Assembly (NCBI RefSeq): GCF_005311025.1 | Contig: NZ_CP031747.1 | Span: 3,263,634-3,327,633 of the forward strand | Reading direction: 5' to 3' | Source of the DNA: Alcaligenes faecalis | Lineage (GTDB): Bacteria; Pseudomonadota; Gammaproteobacteria; Burkholderiales; Burkholderiaceae_B | Length of the DNA: 64,000 bases | Part shown: positions 1-8,497 of the stretch, in pieces | Position numbering within the stretch: position 1 is the stretch's first letter | Layout: each line of letters opens with the position of its first letter | Translations under genes and position numbers: made by a program | The notes under the pieces: model-generated | Database searches by the model: none | Seen by the model: the letters and a program-made list of their open reading frames with translations, nothing else | What the model was told of the DNA's origin: nothing

Positions 1-70
1 CCATTTTCAGCTCGCCTGTAATGTTGAACACGTAAGGCGGCAAACGCTCGATGCGCGGAAAGCGAATCAT
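1..70 (-). CDS. alaC: Alanine/aspartate-type aminotransferase AlaC (N-terminal fragment)
   Basis: Only the first 23 codons lie in the window; the gene runs leftward off the edge. The peptide begins MIRFPRIERLPPYVFNITGE. The motif RLPPYVFNITGELKM closely matches the N-terminus of E. coli AlaC (YfdZ), a PLP-dependent glutamate-pyruvate aminotransferase of the class I/II fold. The start is the ATG read from 70 to 68 on the minus strand. The catalytic lysine and PLP site are outside the window, so substrate cannot be judged here. In many Burkholderiales this gene precedes hom and thrC, which would lie further left; that is expectation, not observation. Confidence 0.8.
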   Translation of the reverse strand, partial: MIRFPRIERLPPYVFNITGELKM

Positions 71-237
71 GACATTCCTTGAGAAGAAAACAGCGAAGAC
101 CCAAACCAAAAGGTGCGAAGTAAATCAAAGAGTTTAATCCATGATTGACTTACTGAGAATCACTGCAAACAGATCAGGTGCCGCATCGTCCCTGACTCTT
201 TGCGCTATCATCGACCCTGTAACGGGAGAGACTCATC

Positions 238-681
238 GTGCAACTGCAACGCGAACACAATCCAGCCATGAATGCCATCACCGCTTACGGTGAGGACTAT
301 GTGGCAATCAACTTTCAAAACCACGATCATTCCATCTTCTTTAGCCCTGAAGGTCCTGTGCAGGACCTGGCCATTCAAAGCGCAACCGAGCTGACAGCCC
401 CGTTGCTGCGCCGGATTGCCGGACTGGAATCGGTCAAGCAAGACCCCATGGCCTTTCTGGACGACGCCCCACCGGCGCGCCCTGACAACGCCCCCGAATT
501 GATCTTGATTGGGACTGGCCAGCGCCAACACTTTCTGCACCCGGCTGTCACGCAGGAGCTGCTGCAGTGGGGCATAGGTGTGGAAATCATGGATACCCAG
601 GCCGCCGCCAGAACCTACAATATCCTCATGTCCGAAGGCCGCAAAGTTGTCGCCGCCTTACTCATACAGGAAAAAGCATGA
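238..681 (+). CDS. Mth938-like domain protein (DUF498 family)
   Basis: A 147-residue protein starting at a GTG at 238, preceded by a GGGAGAG Shine-Dalgarno at about 222-228. The C-terminal part contains GVEIMDTQAAARTYNILMSE followed by GRKVVAALL, which fits the conserved end of the Mth938-like/NDUFAF3-type family (glutamate or aspartate, MdT, AaRTyN, EgR). These are small single-domain proteins. The mitochondrial relative assists complex I assembly, but the bacterial function is not settled. Its stop overlaps the peroxiredoxin start (ATGA, 678-681), so the two are probably co-translated. It is divergent from alaC across about 167 bases that must hold both promoters. Confidence 0.8.
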   Translation: MQLQREHNPAMNAITAYGEDYVAINFQNHDHSIFFSPEGPVQDLAIQSATELTAPLLRRIAGLESVKQDPMAFLDDAPPARPDNAPELILIGTGQRQHFLHPAVTQELLQWGIGVEIMDTQAAARTYNILMSEGRKVVAALLIQEKA

Positions 682-1145
682 CAGCCCTACAAATTGGTGC
701 CCCCATCCCCGACTTTTCCGTGCCCTCCACCCAGGGCGAGTTCAGCGCCGCTGACCTGAAAGGAAAAATGACAGTGTTGTACTTTTACCCCAAAGACAAC
801 ACGCCGGGCTGCACCACCGAGTCCCAGAATTTCCGCGATGCCCTGACCGAATTTCAGGCTGCAGGCGCGCAAATCATTGGCGTTTCGCGCGACTCGCTCA
901 GTTCGCACGAACGTTTTATCGACAAGCAAGCCCTGACTTTCCCTTTGCTTGCCGACACCGAAGAGCGCTTGTGCGAACTGTTTGGGGTCATGAAAATGAA
1001 AAACATGTACAGTAAACAGGTACGTGGCATCGAGCGCAGCACCTTTTTGATCGACGCCCAAGGTGTGTTGATTCAAGAATGGCGTGGCATCAAAGTGCCC
1101 GGCCACGTCCAAGCTGTATTACAGGCTGTTCAGCAAGCCGCCTGA
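678..1145 (+). CDS. bcp: Peroxiredoxin, Bcp/PrxQ type
   Basis: A thioredoxin-fold thiol peroxidase of 155 residues that reduces hydrogen peroxide and organic hydroperoxides. I place the start at the ATG at 678, which overlaps the upstream stop as ATGA; longer in-frame starts would run deep into the upstream gene. The peroxidatic cysteine is C45 in FYPKDNTPGCTTES. The resolving cysteine that E. coli Bcp carries five residues later (C50) is replaced by Q here. A third cysteine equivalent to E. coli C99 is kept (C99 in EERLCELFGV). The enzyme therefore probably works as a 1-Cys type or resolves through C99 or an external thiol. A cytoplasmic location is expected, since no signal peptide is visible. 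Confidence 0.93.
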   Translation: MTALQIGAPIPDFSVPSTQGEFSAADLKGKMTVLYFYPKDNTPGCTTESQNFRDALTEFQAAGAQIIGVSRDSLSSHERFIDKQALTFPLLADTEERLCELFGVMKMKNMYSKQVRGIERSTFLIDAQGVLIQEWRGIKVPGHVQAVLQAVQQAA

Positions 1146-1197
1146 AACCTTACCGTGCCGACTTGCAGGTCGGCACACAACCAGGAGTACGTGTTAT

Positions 1198-2922
1198 ATG
1201 CCGCTACCAACGTTGCCCACCAAGCTGGGAACCCTGCTTAGCGAAAAAGATGACAGTGTCATCCTTGCCGATCCACCCGTACCACTAGACGAACCCGACA
1301 CTCCCCCCGCCAGCCCCAAAGCCGCCCCCAGTAAAGCGGCTGCTACGCCACGCTCCAAAAAGCCTGCGCCCGTCAAAACGGCGCCCGCGGCCCCCGCAGC
1401 AGCGCCTGCGCCCGCCAGTGTGGCCAAAGCAGCTCCCAGCAAAAGCGCTGCCGCCAGCCCTGCCCAGGCTCCCAAGCCTGTCGCCGGCGCAGCCAGCAAA
1501 CGCACCCGTCTGGCCCCCACCCAGCGCAAATTGTTTGTGCTGGATACCAACGTCTTGCTGCACGACTCCAATTCGCTGTTCAAATTTGAAGAGCATGACA
1601 TCTTCCTGCCCATGATGGTGCTGGAAGAGCTGGATCACCAGAAAAAGGGCCTGTCCGAAGTGGCTCGTAATGCACGTCAGGTCAGCCGCTCCCTGGAAGG
1701 TCTGGTGGGCGATCATGGTCTGGACAAGCCCATCAATCTGGATGGCATCGGCAATACCGAAGCGCGTGGCGCCGTCACCTTCCAGACCAGCGCTCTGGAT
1801 ACCACCCTGCCTATCCAGCTGCCGCTGGGCAAGGCGGACAACGCCATTTTGGCCGTGGTCAATGCCCTGACCCAGAGCATGCCCAAACGCGAAGTGGTGC
1901 TGGTGTCCAAAGACATCAATATGCGTCTGAAGGCCAAGGCACTGGGCCTGCTGGCCGAAGACTACCGCCACGATCACGTTCTGGATGACTCCGACCTGCT
2001 GTATGACGGTGTCATGCCCTTGCCGGACAATTTCTGGACCAAGCACGGCAAGAACATGGAGTCCTGGCAACAGGGTGGCACCACCTTCTACCGTATCAGC
2101 GGACCGCTGTGCAGCCAGTTCATGGTCAACCAGTTCGTATTTACCGAAGGCGACGATCCCTTGTATGCCCAGGTACGCGAAACCGCTGGCAATACCGCCG
2201 TACTGGCCACCTTGCGCGACTACAGTCACGGCAAGAACAACGTCTGGGGCATTACGGCTCGCAACCGCGAACAGAACTTTGCCCTGAACCTGTTGATGAA
2301 CCCGGATTTTGATTTCGTCTCCCTGCTGGGCCATGCCGGTACCGGTAAAACGCTGCTGGCCCTGGCCAGTGCGTTGACCCAAACCCTGGAGACCAAGCGC
2401 TACAACGAGATCATCATCACCCGTGCCACCGTGCCTGTCGGAGATGACATTGGCTTCCTGCCCGGTACCGAGGAAGAGAAAATGCAGCCCTGGATGGGTG
2501 CGCTGGAAGACAACCTGGAAGTCCTGCACCTGGGCACCGGCAAGTCCTCCAGCAACCTGAACAACCCACAAGGCACCGAGGCTCCGCGCAACTCCACCAT
2601 GGAACTGGTGCGCTCCAAGATCAAGGTCAAATCCCTGAGCTTCATGCGCGGTCGTACCTTCATGAACAAGTTCCTGATCATCGACGAGGCGCAGAACCTG
2701 ACGCCCAAGCAGATGAAAACACTGGTGACGCGCGCCGGTCCAGGAACTAAAATCGTCTGCTTGGGCAATATTGCCCAGATCGACACGCCCTACCTGACCG
2801 AGGGCAGTTCGGGGCTGACCTACGTAGTAGACCGATTCAAAGGCTGGCCGCATGCAGGCCACATTACCTTGCAACGTGGTGAGCGCTCCCGTCTGGCCGA
2901 TTACGCCAGCGACGCACTCTAA
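1198..2922 (+). CDS. phoH: PhoH family protein with PIN domain (PhoH2-like ATPase)
   Basis: A 574-residue two-domain protein. The start is the ATG at 1198, with CAGGAG upstream at about 1181-1186; a longer frame would overlap the previous gene. Residues 35-105 are an Ala/Pro/Lys-rich low-complexity linker. A PIN ribonuclease domain begins near residue 111 (KLFVLDTNVLLHD, then LEELD), carrying the acidic residues of the metal site. The PhoH ATPase domain follows, with Walker A GHAGTGKT near 377 and Walker B FLIIDEAQNL near 492. PIN-PhoH fusions are thought to be RNA helicase/nucleases; the physiological target is unknown. A strong terminator follows at 2942-2970. Confidence 0.9.
   Translation: MPLPTLPTKLGTLLSEKDDSVILADPPVPLDEPDTPPASPKAAPSKAAATPRSKKPAPVKTAPAAPAAAPAPASVAKAAPSKSAAASPAQAPKPVAGAASKRTRLAPTQRKLFVLDTNVLLHDSNSLFKFEEHDIFLPMMVLEELDHQKKGLSEVARNARQVSRSLEGLVGDHGLDKPINLDGIGNTEARGAVTFQTSALDTTLPIQLPLGKADNAILAVVNALTQSMPKREVVLVSKDINMRLKAKALGLLAEDYRHDHVLDDSDLLYDGVMPLPDNFWTKHGKNMESWQQGGTTFYRISGPLCSQFMVNQFVFTEGDDPLYAQVRETAGNTAVLATLRDYSHGKNNVWGITARNREQNFALNLLMNPDFDFVSLLGHAGTGKTLLALASALTQTLETKRYNEIIITRATVPVGDDIGFLPGTEEEKMQPWMGALEDNLEVLHLGTGKSSSNLNNPQGTEAPRNSTMELVRSKIKVKSLSFMRGRTFMNKFLIIDEAQNLTPKQMKTLVTRAGPGTKIVCLGNIAQIDTPYLTEGSSGLTYVVDRFKGWPHAGHITLQRGERSRLADYASDAL
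1290..1510 (+). repeat. Low-complexity Ala/Pro/Lys coding segment of phoH
   Basis: The DNA here is made of irregular GCC/CCC/AAA-type codon runs that encode the flexible linker between the N-terminus and the PIN domain. It is not a true tandem repeat and has no fixed period. It is the segment most likely to vary in length between strains. Confidence 0.6.
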
Positions 2923-2941
2923 ACCGAATCGCTACTCACTC

Positions 2942-2970
2942 AAACCGGGTCCTGGACCCGGTTTTTTTTT
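2942..2970 (+). terminator. Rho-independent terminator after phoH
   Basis: The inverted arms AAACCGGGTCC and GGACCCGGTTT are separated by one base and followed by a run of ten T. It lies 20 bases after the phoH stop and separates phoH from the pdxA-like gene. Confidence 0.9.
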
Positions 2971-3029
2971 ACCGCCAGGCTGCATCAAGGCCAACAAGCA
3001 CAGCAAAGACGCAGCGTGGAGGATTTTTA

Positions 3030-4031
3030 ATGACTGTTATGAAACGTACCGCACAGCCCATCGGGCTTACCATGGGCGATGCCGCTGGCATAGGCCCGGA
3101 AATTATTGCCCGCCTGATTGTTGAAGGCCTGCCCCACCCCGCCGTAGTCTATGGCGATGCGGGTGCGCTGCGCCGTGCCCTGACACTGATTGGCGCCGAC
3201 CAGGACTGGCACGTCGAGGAGGTGGAGCAGCCTGTTTGCACACCCAAGGGGCTCATTGCCGTCCTGAATCGCTGGCAAGCCCTGCCCGACGATCTGCCCT
3301 ATGGCGAAGTTAACGCTCAGGCCGGACGCGGCGCCTACGAATACCTGTGCCACGCTATTGATGATGCCCAAGCCGGTCTGATCCGTGCCATCGTCACCGC
3401 CCCACTGAACAAGCTTGCCATGCAAAAAGGCGGTATCGATGCCCCTGGCCACACCGAGATTCTGGCCGAGCGCAGCCACACCGAGCACTACGCCATGATG
3501 CTGGCTAACGAACACTTGCGCTCCATTCTGGTCACCATTCACGAACCGCTGGCCCGTGTCCCCTCCCTGATTACTACAGAACGCGTCTTGCAAACCATCC
3601 GGCTGGCACAGTTGGCCTGCACCCAGGCCGGGATCGCCAAGCCCCGTGTGGCTGTGGCAGGCTTGAACCCCCATGCCGGTGAGGGCGGCAAATTCGGCTC
3701 TGAGGATATTGAGCAGATCACACCGGCCATTGAACAAGCCTGCGCCGAAGGCATCCAGGCCAGCGGCCCCTGGCCCGGCGACACGATCTTCATGCGGGCT
3801 CGTCAGGGAGAGTTCGATATTGTGGTGGCCCAGTACCATGACCAAGGGCTGATTCCCATCAAGCTGCTGGGTCTGGACGAAGGCGTGAACGTGACAGTGG
3901 GCCTGCCCTTTATTCGCACCAGTGTCGACCACGGCACCGCGTACGACATTGCCGGACAGGGTAAGGCCGACGCCTCCTCTCTGGGCTATGCCTACCGTAT
4001 GGCTCTTTCCATGAGCGCGCATCAAGCATGA
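3030..4031 (+). CDS. pdxA: PdxA-family 4-phospho-hydroxy-acid dehydrogenase (closer to PdxA2 type)
   Basis: A 333-residue NAD-dependent, metal-dependent oxidative decarboxylase of the PdxA family. The three metal-binding histidines are visible in APGHTEIL, AQYHDQGLIP and TSVDHGTAYD, together with the AGLNPHAGEGG signature. The start ATG at 3030 follows GGAGG at about 3018. The N-terminal motif is LTMGDAAGIGPEI, and other segments (IVTAPLNK, GDTIFM, KLLGLDEGVN) also resemble the PdxA2 branch (4-phospho-D-threonate/erythronate dehydrogenase) more than classical vitamin B6 PdxA, which has TPGEPAGIGP. Automatic annotation would call it pdxA. Its stop overlaps the start of a transporter gene by ATGA, hinting at a shared substrate. 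No DUF1537 kinase partner lies nearby. Confidence 0.85.
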   Translation: MTVMKRTAQPIGLTMGDAAGIGPEIIARLIVEGLPHPAVVYGDAGALRRALTLIGADQDWHVEEVEQPVCTPKGLIAVLNRWQALPDDLPYGEVNAQAGRGAYEYLCHAIDDAQAGLIRAIVTAPLNKLAMQKGGIDAPGHTEILAERSHTEHYAMMLANEHLRSILVTIHEPLARVPSLITTERVLQTIRLAQLACTQAGIAKPRVAVAGLNPHAGEGGKFGSEDIEQITPAIEQACAEGIQASGPWPGDTIFMRARQGEFDIVVAQYHDQGLIPIKLLGLDEGVNVTVGLPFIRTSVDHGTAYDIAGQGKADASSLGYAYRMALSMSAHQA

Positions 4032-4999
4032 TCAGGCGCTTACCGATTGACCCGTTTTTGCTAAAGCTGTTTGCCACTGTTGCTCTTGCCAGCCTGCTGC
4101 CCGCCCAAGGTTGGGGCGTGCCGCTGTTTCAACACATCACGCAGATCGCGATTGCCCTGCTGTTCTTTCTGCATGGTGCTCGTCTGTCACGAGAGGCCAT
4201 TTGGGGCGGCTTGTCTCACTGGCGCTTGCACCTGCTGATTCTGTCCGTCACCTTCCTGCTCTTCCCGATTCTCGGCAGTGGCGTGGCGGCTGTGCTGCGT
4301 CCCTGGCTAACCGACAATCTGTACCTGGGAATTCTGTTTCTGGCTTGCCTGCCCAGCACCGTGCAATCTGCGGTGGCGCTGACCGCAATGGCCAGAGGGA
4401 ATGTGCCGGTGTCGATTTGCAGCGCCTCGGCCTCCACCTTGCTGGGCGTGTTCATCACTCCCTTGCTGGTCGGCATCATGCTGGCGGGTGCCACCAGCGC
4501 CCAGGCCACCGTGTCGCTGGAGGCGGTGGGAAAGATCATGCTGCAGCTATTTTTCCCCTTTGTCTTCGGGCATATGCTGCGTCCCCTGATCGGAGCCTGG
4601 GTCATGAAGCGCCAGCAACTGCTGAAAGTCGTGGATCAGGGATCGATTCTGCTGGTGGTGTATACGGCCTTTTCGGGCGCGGTGGTGGGCGGCCTGTGGT
4701 CCTCCACCCCATTGAGTGCCTTGGGACTGATTGTGCTGTCCAACGCCGTTCTGCTGACCTTGGCGCAAGTGCTGGCCTGGAACCTGGGGCGCTGGCTGGG
4801 CTTTTCCTTTGAGGACCGTGTCAGCCTGCTGATGTGCGGCTCCAATAAAAGCCTGAGCAGCGGCATCCCGATTGCCAATGTCATTTTCCCCAGTGCCATG
4901 GTCGGGCCTATCATCTTGCCGATCATGTTGTTTCACCAGTGGCAGCTACTGGTATGTGCATGGCTGGCGAAACGGCTGGCGGCCCGGAGTGAAAACTAA
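4028..4999 (+). CDS. Bile acid:sodium symporter (BASS) family transporter, YfeH-like
   Basis: A 323-residue integral membrane protein with about nine or ten hydrophobic segments. Family features include FLHGARLSREAI near the N-terminus, ACLPSTVQSAVALTAMARGN in the middle, and CGSNKSLSSGIPIANVIFP in the C-terminal half, where broken helices usually bind sodium and substrate. This is the SBF-like branch that includes E. coli YfeH. The substrate is unknown; relatives carry organic acids, bile acids or pyruvate-like anions. The ATG overlaps the upstream pdxA-family stop (ATGA), so translation is probably coupled and a shared pathway is plausible. Confidence 0.87.
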   Translation: MIRRLPIDPFLLKLFATVALASLLPAQGWGVPLFQHITQIAIALLFFLHGARLSREAIWGGLSHWRLHLLILSVTFLLFPILGSGVAAVLRPWLTDNLYLGILFLACLPSTVQSAVALTAMARGNVPVSICSASASTLLGVFITPLLVGIMLAGATSAQATVSLEAVGKIMLQLFFPFVFGHMLRPLIGAWVMKRQQLLKVVDQGSILLVVYTAFSGAVVGGLWSSTPLSALGLIVLSNAVLLTLAQVLAWNLGRWLGFSFEDRVSLLMCGSNKSLSSGIPIANVIFPSAMVGPIILPIMLFHQWQLLVCAWLAKRLAARSEN

Positions 5000-5050
5000 G
5001 AGAACGGCGAACCACCTTGCCTGACTACCCATACACGCTGAACGATGAAT

Positions 5051-5084
5051 AAAAAAGAGGCATACTTTGGTATGCCTCTTTTTT
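5051..5084. terminator. Bidirectional terminator between the BASS transporter and dnaB
   Basis: The perfect 15-base arms AAAAAAGAGGCATAC and GTATGCCTCTTTTTT flank a four-base loop. The A and T runs make it function on both strands, which suits the convergent genes on either side. Confidence 0.93.
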
Positions 5085-5143
5085 GTCCTGACATCTGGCA
5101 AACGGCCTCACAAGCCCGCGCACTGAAGCAGCCACTGTGCTTT

Positions 5144-6514
5144 TTAATTGGGCATGTAATCCAGAAAGCGCGTGCTGGCTCCGGCGAAGGTCAAGCGAAC
5201 CGAACCAATAGGACCGTTACGCTGTTTACCAATAATAATTTCAGCCGTGCCTTTATCGGGCGAGTCCGGGTTGTAGACCTCGTCACGGTAAATAAACAAG
5301 ATCAAGTCAGCATCCTGCTCAATAGCACCGGATTCGCGCAAGTCACTCATCACTGGGCGCTTGTTGGGCCGTTGCTCCAGGCTTCGGTTCAACTGCGACA
5401 AAGCAATCAAGGGACAATTCAATTCTTTGGCCAGACCTTTCAAGGAACGACTGATTTCAGAAATTTCCGTTGCCCGGTTCTCGCCACCGCTTGAGGACAT
5501 CAGCTGCAAGTAGTCGATGATGATCAAGCCCAGTTGGCCACACTGTCGTGCCAGACGTCGAGCTCGTGCCCGCACTTCCATGGACGACAGGCCGGGCGTT
5601 TCATCAATGTAAATCTGGGCCTCCTGCACCTGCTGCACGGCATGTGTCAGACGTGGCCAATCGTCGGCTGTCAGCTTGCCGGTACGCATACGGTGCTGGT
5701 CCAGCAAACCGACCGAACCGACCATACGCATGGCCAACTGCACCGCGCCCATTTCCATGGAGAACACGGCAACGGGCAAACCCTGGGCAATCGCAACGTG
5801 CTCGCCAATATTCATGGAAAACGAAGTTTTACCCATGGAAGGACGACCCGCCACAATCACCAGGTCGCCTGGCTGCAAGCCTGACGTCATCTTGTCCAGG
5901 TCAATAAAGCCAGTTGGGACCCCGGTTACTTCCGAATCGCCTTCGCGGTGATACAGCTCGTCAATACGTTCCACCACCTGGCTTAGCAGGGGCTGGATTT
6001 CCAGAAAGCCCTGCGAACCACGCGCCCCTTCCTGGGCAATCTGAAACACACGGGTTTCCGCCTCGTCCAGAATCTGCCGGGCCTCCTTGCCCTGCGGATT
6101 GAAGGCGGCCGAGGAAATATCATCAGCAACGGTGACCAGCTTGCGCAGCGTGGAACGTTCGCGAACGATCTCGGCGTAGCGACGAATATTGGCCGCCGAT
6201 GGCGTGTTGTGAGCCAGCGCATTCAAATAGGCCAGCCCACCCACCTCCTCCTGCTTGCCTGCAACCGACAAGGACTCAAAGACCGTGACGACGTCGGCAG
6301 GACGGGCCAGACCAATCAAGCGGGTAATGTGTTGCCAGATCAGCTTGTGATCAAAACGATAAAAATCCTCGTCGGTGACAATATCGGCCACCCGGTCAAA
6401 CGCGGCATTATCGAGCAACAAGCCACCGAGCACCGACTGCTCCGCCTCAATGGAATGAGGCGGGACCCTGAGGTAGTCCAGCGTTGAATCGGATTTGGCT
6501 GACTTGCTTTCCAT
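5144..6514 (-). CDS. dnaB: Replicative DNA helicase DnaB
   Basis: A 456-residue hexameric helicase that unwinds DNA at the replication fork and recruits primase. The N-terminal primase-interacting domain covers roughly residues 15-120. The RecA-like ATPase domain has Walker A GRPSMGKTS at 223-231, the conserved FSMEMG, and IIDYLQLMS further on. The family C-terminus IIIGKQRNGPIGSVRLTF is intact. The start ATG at 6514 follows GAAGG seven bases upstream. The length matches the family and no intein interrupts it. It lies downstream of rplI, as in many proteobacteria, but a terminator at 6705-6736 separates them. Confidence 0.97.
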   Translation of the reverse strand: MESKSAKSDSTLDYLRVPPHSIEAEQSVLGGLLLDNAAFDRVADIVTDEDFYRFDHKLIWQHITRLIGLARPADVVTVFESLSVAGKQEEVGGLAYLNALAHNTPSAANIRRYAEIVRERSTLRKLVTVADDISSAAFNPQGKEARQILDEAETRVFQIAQEGARGSQGFLEIQPLLSQVVERIDELYHREGDSEVTGVPTGFIDLDKMTSGLQPGDLVIVAGRPSMGKTSFSMNIGEHVAIAQGLPVAVFSMEMGAVQLAMRMVGSVGLLDQHRMRTGKLTADDWPRLTHAVQQVQEAQIYIDETPGLSSMEVRARARRLARQCGQLGLIIIDYLQLMSSSGGENRATEISEISRSLKGLAKELNCPLIALSQLNRSLEQRPNKRPVMSDLRESGAIEQDADLILFIYRDEVYNPDSPDKGTAEIIIGKQRNGPIGSVRLTFAGASTRFLDYMPN

Positions 6515-6704
6515 GCATATACCTTCAAATCAAGGAAAAAAATCGACGCCGCAGCCAACAGAATGTGTTGTGCGGGCTTGAACAGTATGTGTATCTGGGG
6601 TCAGAACAGTCAGGCTCAACAGCGTGCTGGGCTGACAGGACCGAATGCGGCAATACAGTCACGCCGCAGGCGTGCTGGCTCTCTTCAAACAGAATGAAGA
6701 GAAA

Positions 6705-6736
6705 ACAAAAAAGCCGGCTTGCACCGGCTTTTTTGA
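6705..6736. terminator. Terminator downstream of rplI
   Basis: The hairpin arms AAAAAAGCCGG and CCGGCTTTTTT surround the loop CTTGCA. On the minus strand it lies about 55 bases past the rplI stop and ends the rpsF-priB-rpsR-rplI transcript before dnaB. Confidence 0.9.
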
Positions 6737-6788
6737 GCTTGGCAGATACACTCCATGAAAGAATGTACCATGCGTCAACGCGCTAGGC

Positions 6789-7244
6789 TTAGGCTACATC
6801 GCCTTGAACCACAACGTTGATTTCAGCGATCACGTCAGGGTGCAGAACAACCTGAACGGGGTACTCGCCAATGGCTTTCAGGTGACCGTCTGGCAGACGA
6901 ACCTGAGTCTTGACCAGGTCGGCAAAGCCGGCATTTTGCAATGCATTGGCGATGTCCATGGTGGTCACGGAACCAAACAAACGACCGTCCACGCCGGCTT
7001 TTTGAACCAGGGTGAAAGCTTGGCCGTTCAACTTTTCGTTCTGAGCCTGAGCAGCGGCCAGCTTTTCAGCTTGCAGCTTTTCCAGTTCGGCACGGCGTGC
7101 TTCGAACTCTTGCAGAGCGGCAGCCGTAGCACGGCGAGCAACTTTGCGTGGCAGCAGGAAATTACGGGCGTAACCATCACGTACGCGCACAACGTCACCC
7201 AGATTACCCAGGTTGGCGACTTTTTCGAGCAAAATAACTTGCAT
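6789..7244 (-). CDS. rplI: 50S ribosomal protein L9
   Basis: A 151-residue large-subunit protein beginning [30 protein letters not shown], written here in shortened form as [19 protein letters not shown]. The RNA-binding N-domain, the central charged helix (residues about 45-75, rich in E, K, A and Q) and the C-domain all match family L9. The start ATG has a GAGGAA ribosome site. It is the last gene of the rpsF-priB-rpsR-rplI operon, 18 bases after rpsR. Confidence 0.97.
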   Translation of the reverse strand: MQVILLEKVANLGNLGDVVRVRDGYARNFLLPRKVARRATAAALQEFEARRAELEKLQAEKLAAAQAQNEKLNGQAFTLVQKAGVDGRLFGSVTTMDIANALQNAGFADLVKTQVRLPDGHLKAIGEYPVQVVLHPDVIAEINVVVQGDVA

Positions 7245-7262
7245 GACTAAGGTTCCTCTGGA

Positions 7263-7535
7263 TTATTTGTGGTTGTCGGTGTACGGCAACAGAGCCAGGA
7301 AACGAGCGCGCTTGACAGCGGTGTCCAGCTGACGCTGGTAGTGAGCTTTGGTGCCCGTCAAACGTGCAGGGATGATCTTGCCATTTTCCTGGATGAAATC
7401 ACGCAGGGTGTCCAGATCTTTGTAATCAATTTCTTCAACGCCAGCGACGGTGAAGCGGCAGAATTTGCGGCGCTTGAACAGTGGGTTCTGTTGTGCAAAT
7501 TTGCGTTTTTTGTCTTTGCCTCTACGGAAAGCCAT
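7263..7535 (-). CDS. rpsR: 30S ribosomal protein S18
   Basis: A 90-residue small-subunit protein that pairs with S6 on 16S rRNA. The conserved core includes [16 protein letters not shown], then [19 protein letters not shown] and the basic [12 protein letters not shown]. It is somewhat longer than the 75-residue E. coli protein because of a basic N-terminus ([17 protein letters not shown]). The start ATG follows ACGAGGC. It sits between priB and rplI in the standard beta-proteobacterial order. Confidence 0.97.
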   Translation of the reverse strand: MAFRRGKDKKRKFAQQNPLFKRRKFCRFTVAGVEEIDYKDLDTLRDFIQENGKIIPARLTGTKAHYQRQLDTAVKRARFLALLPYTDNHK

Positions 7536-7624
7536 TTTGTGCCTCGTTAGTAACCGGGCTATACCCGGAAGAATTCAGTGTGAAGCGAGGTGTTGAACAC
7601 TTCGCGACGATCGAGCCAGACCAG

Positions 7625-7942
7625 TCAAACCGTAACAGAGCCTTGTCCCGGAAAGTGACGCTGATATTGCTGTACATGCAGCACCAGACGCGTCGAACCT
7701 TTACGGGCTGGGGCAATAAAACCTTGTAGCTGCAAACGGGCTCCCAAAGGAGTGTCTGCCAGACCCAGTGCATTATTTCCCAAAGCCACTACCTGCATCG
7801 TCAAAGCGATTTGCCGGGAGTGACCGGCTTCCATTACGGAAGATTCGTGTTCCAGAACCAATTCCAGAGCTGGGACACCAGCCGGCGTATAACGCAAGGG
7901 CTTGATGTCGACAAGCTGACCGGCAAGAGAGAACTGGTTCAC
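7625..7942 (-). CDS. priB: Primosomal replication protein N (PriB)
   Basis: A 105-residue single-OB-fold protein that binds single-stranded DNA and helps PriA restart stalled forks. The sequence begins MNQFSLAGQLVDIKPLRYTP and carries PALELVLEHES and MQVVALGNNALGLAD, as expected for PriB/SSB relatives. The start codon is GTG (7942-7940), 13 bases after the rpsF stop. The ribosome site is weak, so translation is probably coupled to rpsF. Position between rpsF and rpsR is the classic location. Confidence 0.92.
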   Translation of the reverse strand: MNQFSLAGQLVDIKPLRYTPAGVPALELVLEHESSVMEAGHSRQIALTMQVVALGNNALGLADTPLGARLQLQGFIAPARKGSTRLVLHVQQYQRHFPGQGSVTV

Positions 7943-7955
7943 GTAGTCGGAGCTA

Positions 7956-8354
7956 TTACTCTTCAGCTTGAGCTTCGGCTTCAGCAGCTGCAGGAGCGCT
8001 GGCTTCAGTACTTGCTTTACGTGCTTCTTCGCGTTCGACGGACTTCATCATGACCGAAGCGCCTTCAGGGGCTTTCTTCGTGCCAGCGACGAGGTAACGC
8101 AAGATAGCGTCGTTGTAGCGGAAGGAATGCTCCAGCTCGTCCAGGGTGGACTGACCGCATTCGATGTTCAGGCACACGTAGTGAGCCTTGACCAGTTTCT
8201 GGATTGGGTAAGCCAGTTGACGGCGGCCCCAGTCTTCCAGACGATGAATAGCACCGCCTTCGGAAGTAACAATCGCCGAATAGCGCTCGATCATGGCGGG
8301 CACTTGCTCGCTTTGATCGGGATGCACAATGAACACTACTTCGTAGTGACGCAT
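7956..8354 (-). CDS. rpsF: 30S ribosomal protein S6
   Basis: A 132-residue small-subunit protein. It begins [20 protein letters not shown] and has the conserved [19 protein letters not shown] and [12 protein letters not shown]. Residues after about 110 form an Ala/Glu-rich acidic tail ([11 protein letters not shown]), the region that receives glutamate residues from RimK in E. coli; whether that happens here is unknown. AAGGAG precedes the ATG. First gene of the S6-PriB-S18-L9 operon. Confidence 0.97.
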   Translation of the reverse strand: MRHYEVVFIVHPDQSEQVPAMIERYSAIVTSEGGAIHRLEDWGRRQLAYPIQKLVKAHYVCLNIECGQSTLDELEHSFRYNDAILRYLVAGTKKAPEGASVMMKSVEREEARKASTEASAPAAAEAEAQAEE

Positions 8355-8457
8355 GGAACAACTCCTTGTGGATATCGCCTACTACCCGCTGTAAAACCAG
8401 TCAGGCACCAAGCGCGACAGCCCGCCCATTCAATCCGGGTCGAGCAAGAAACCATAG

Positions 8458-8487
8458 ATACTAGCACCAAGAAAGGCTGGCTGACAA
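8458..8487 (-). promoter_or_regulatory. Probable sigma-70 promoter of the rpsF operon
   Basis: On the minus strand, -35 TTGTCA (8487-8482) and -10 TAGTAT (8463-8458) are 18 bases apart. Transcription would begin near 8451, leaving a leader of about 95 bases before rpsF. Leaders of this operon in many bacteria bind S6:S18 for autoregulation, but I could not identify that motif with confidence. Confidence 0.55.
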
Positions 8488-8497
8488 GCCAAAAGCC

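Noticed and set aside
1285-2874. A 529-codon minus-strand frame antisense to phoH
   Set aside because: PhoH motifs on the plus strand are clear; the reverse frame is G/Q/H-rich and has no recognisable domain.
8355-8457. S6:S18 autoregulatory leader motif before rpsF
   Set aside because: A leader of suitable length exists, but I could not align it with the known motif by eye. A covariance-model search with the S6:S18 leader would settle it.
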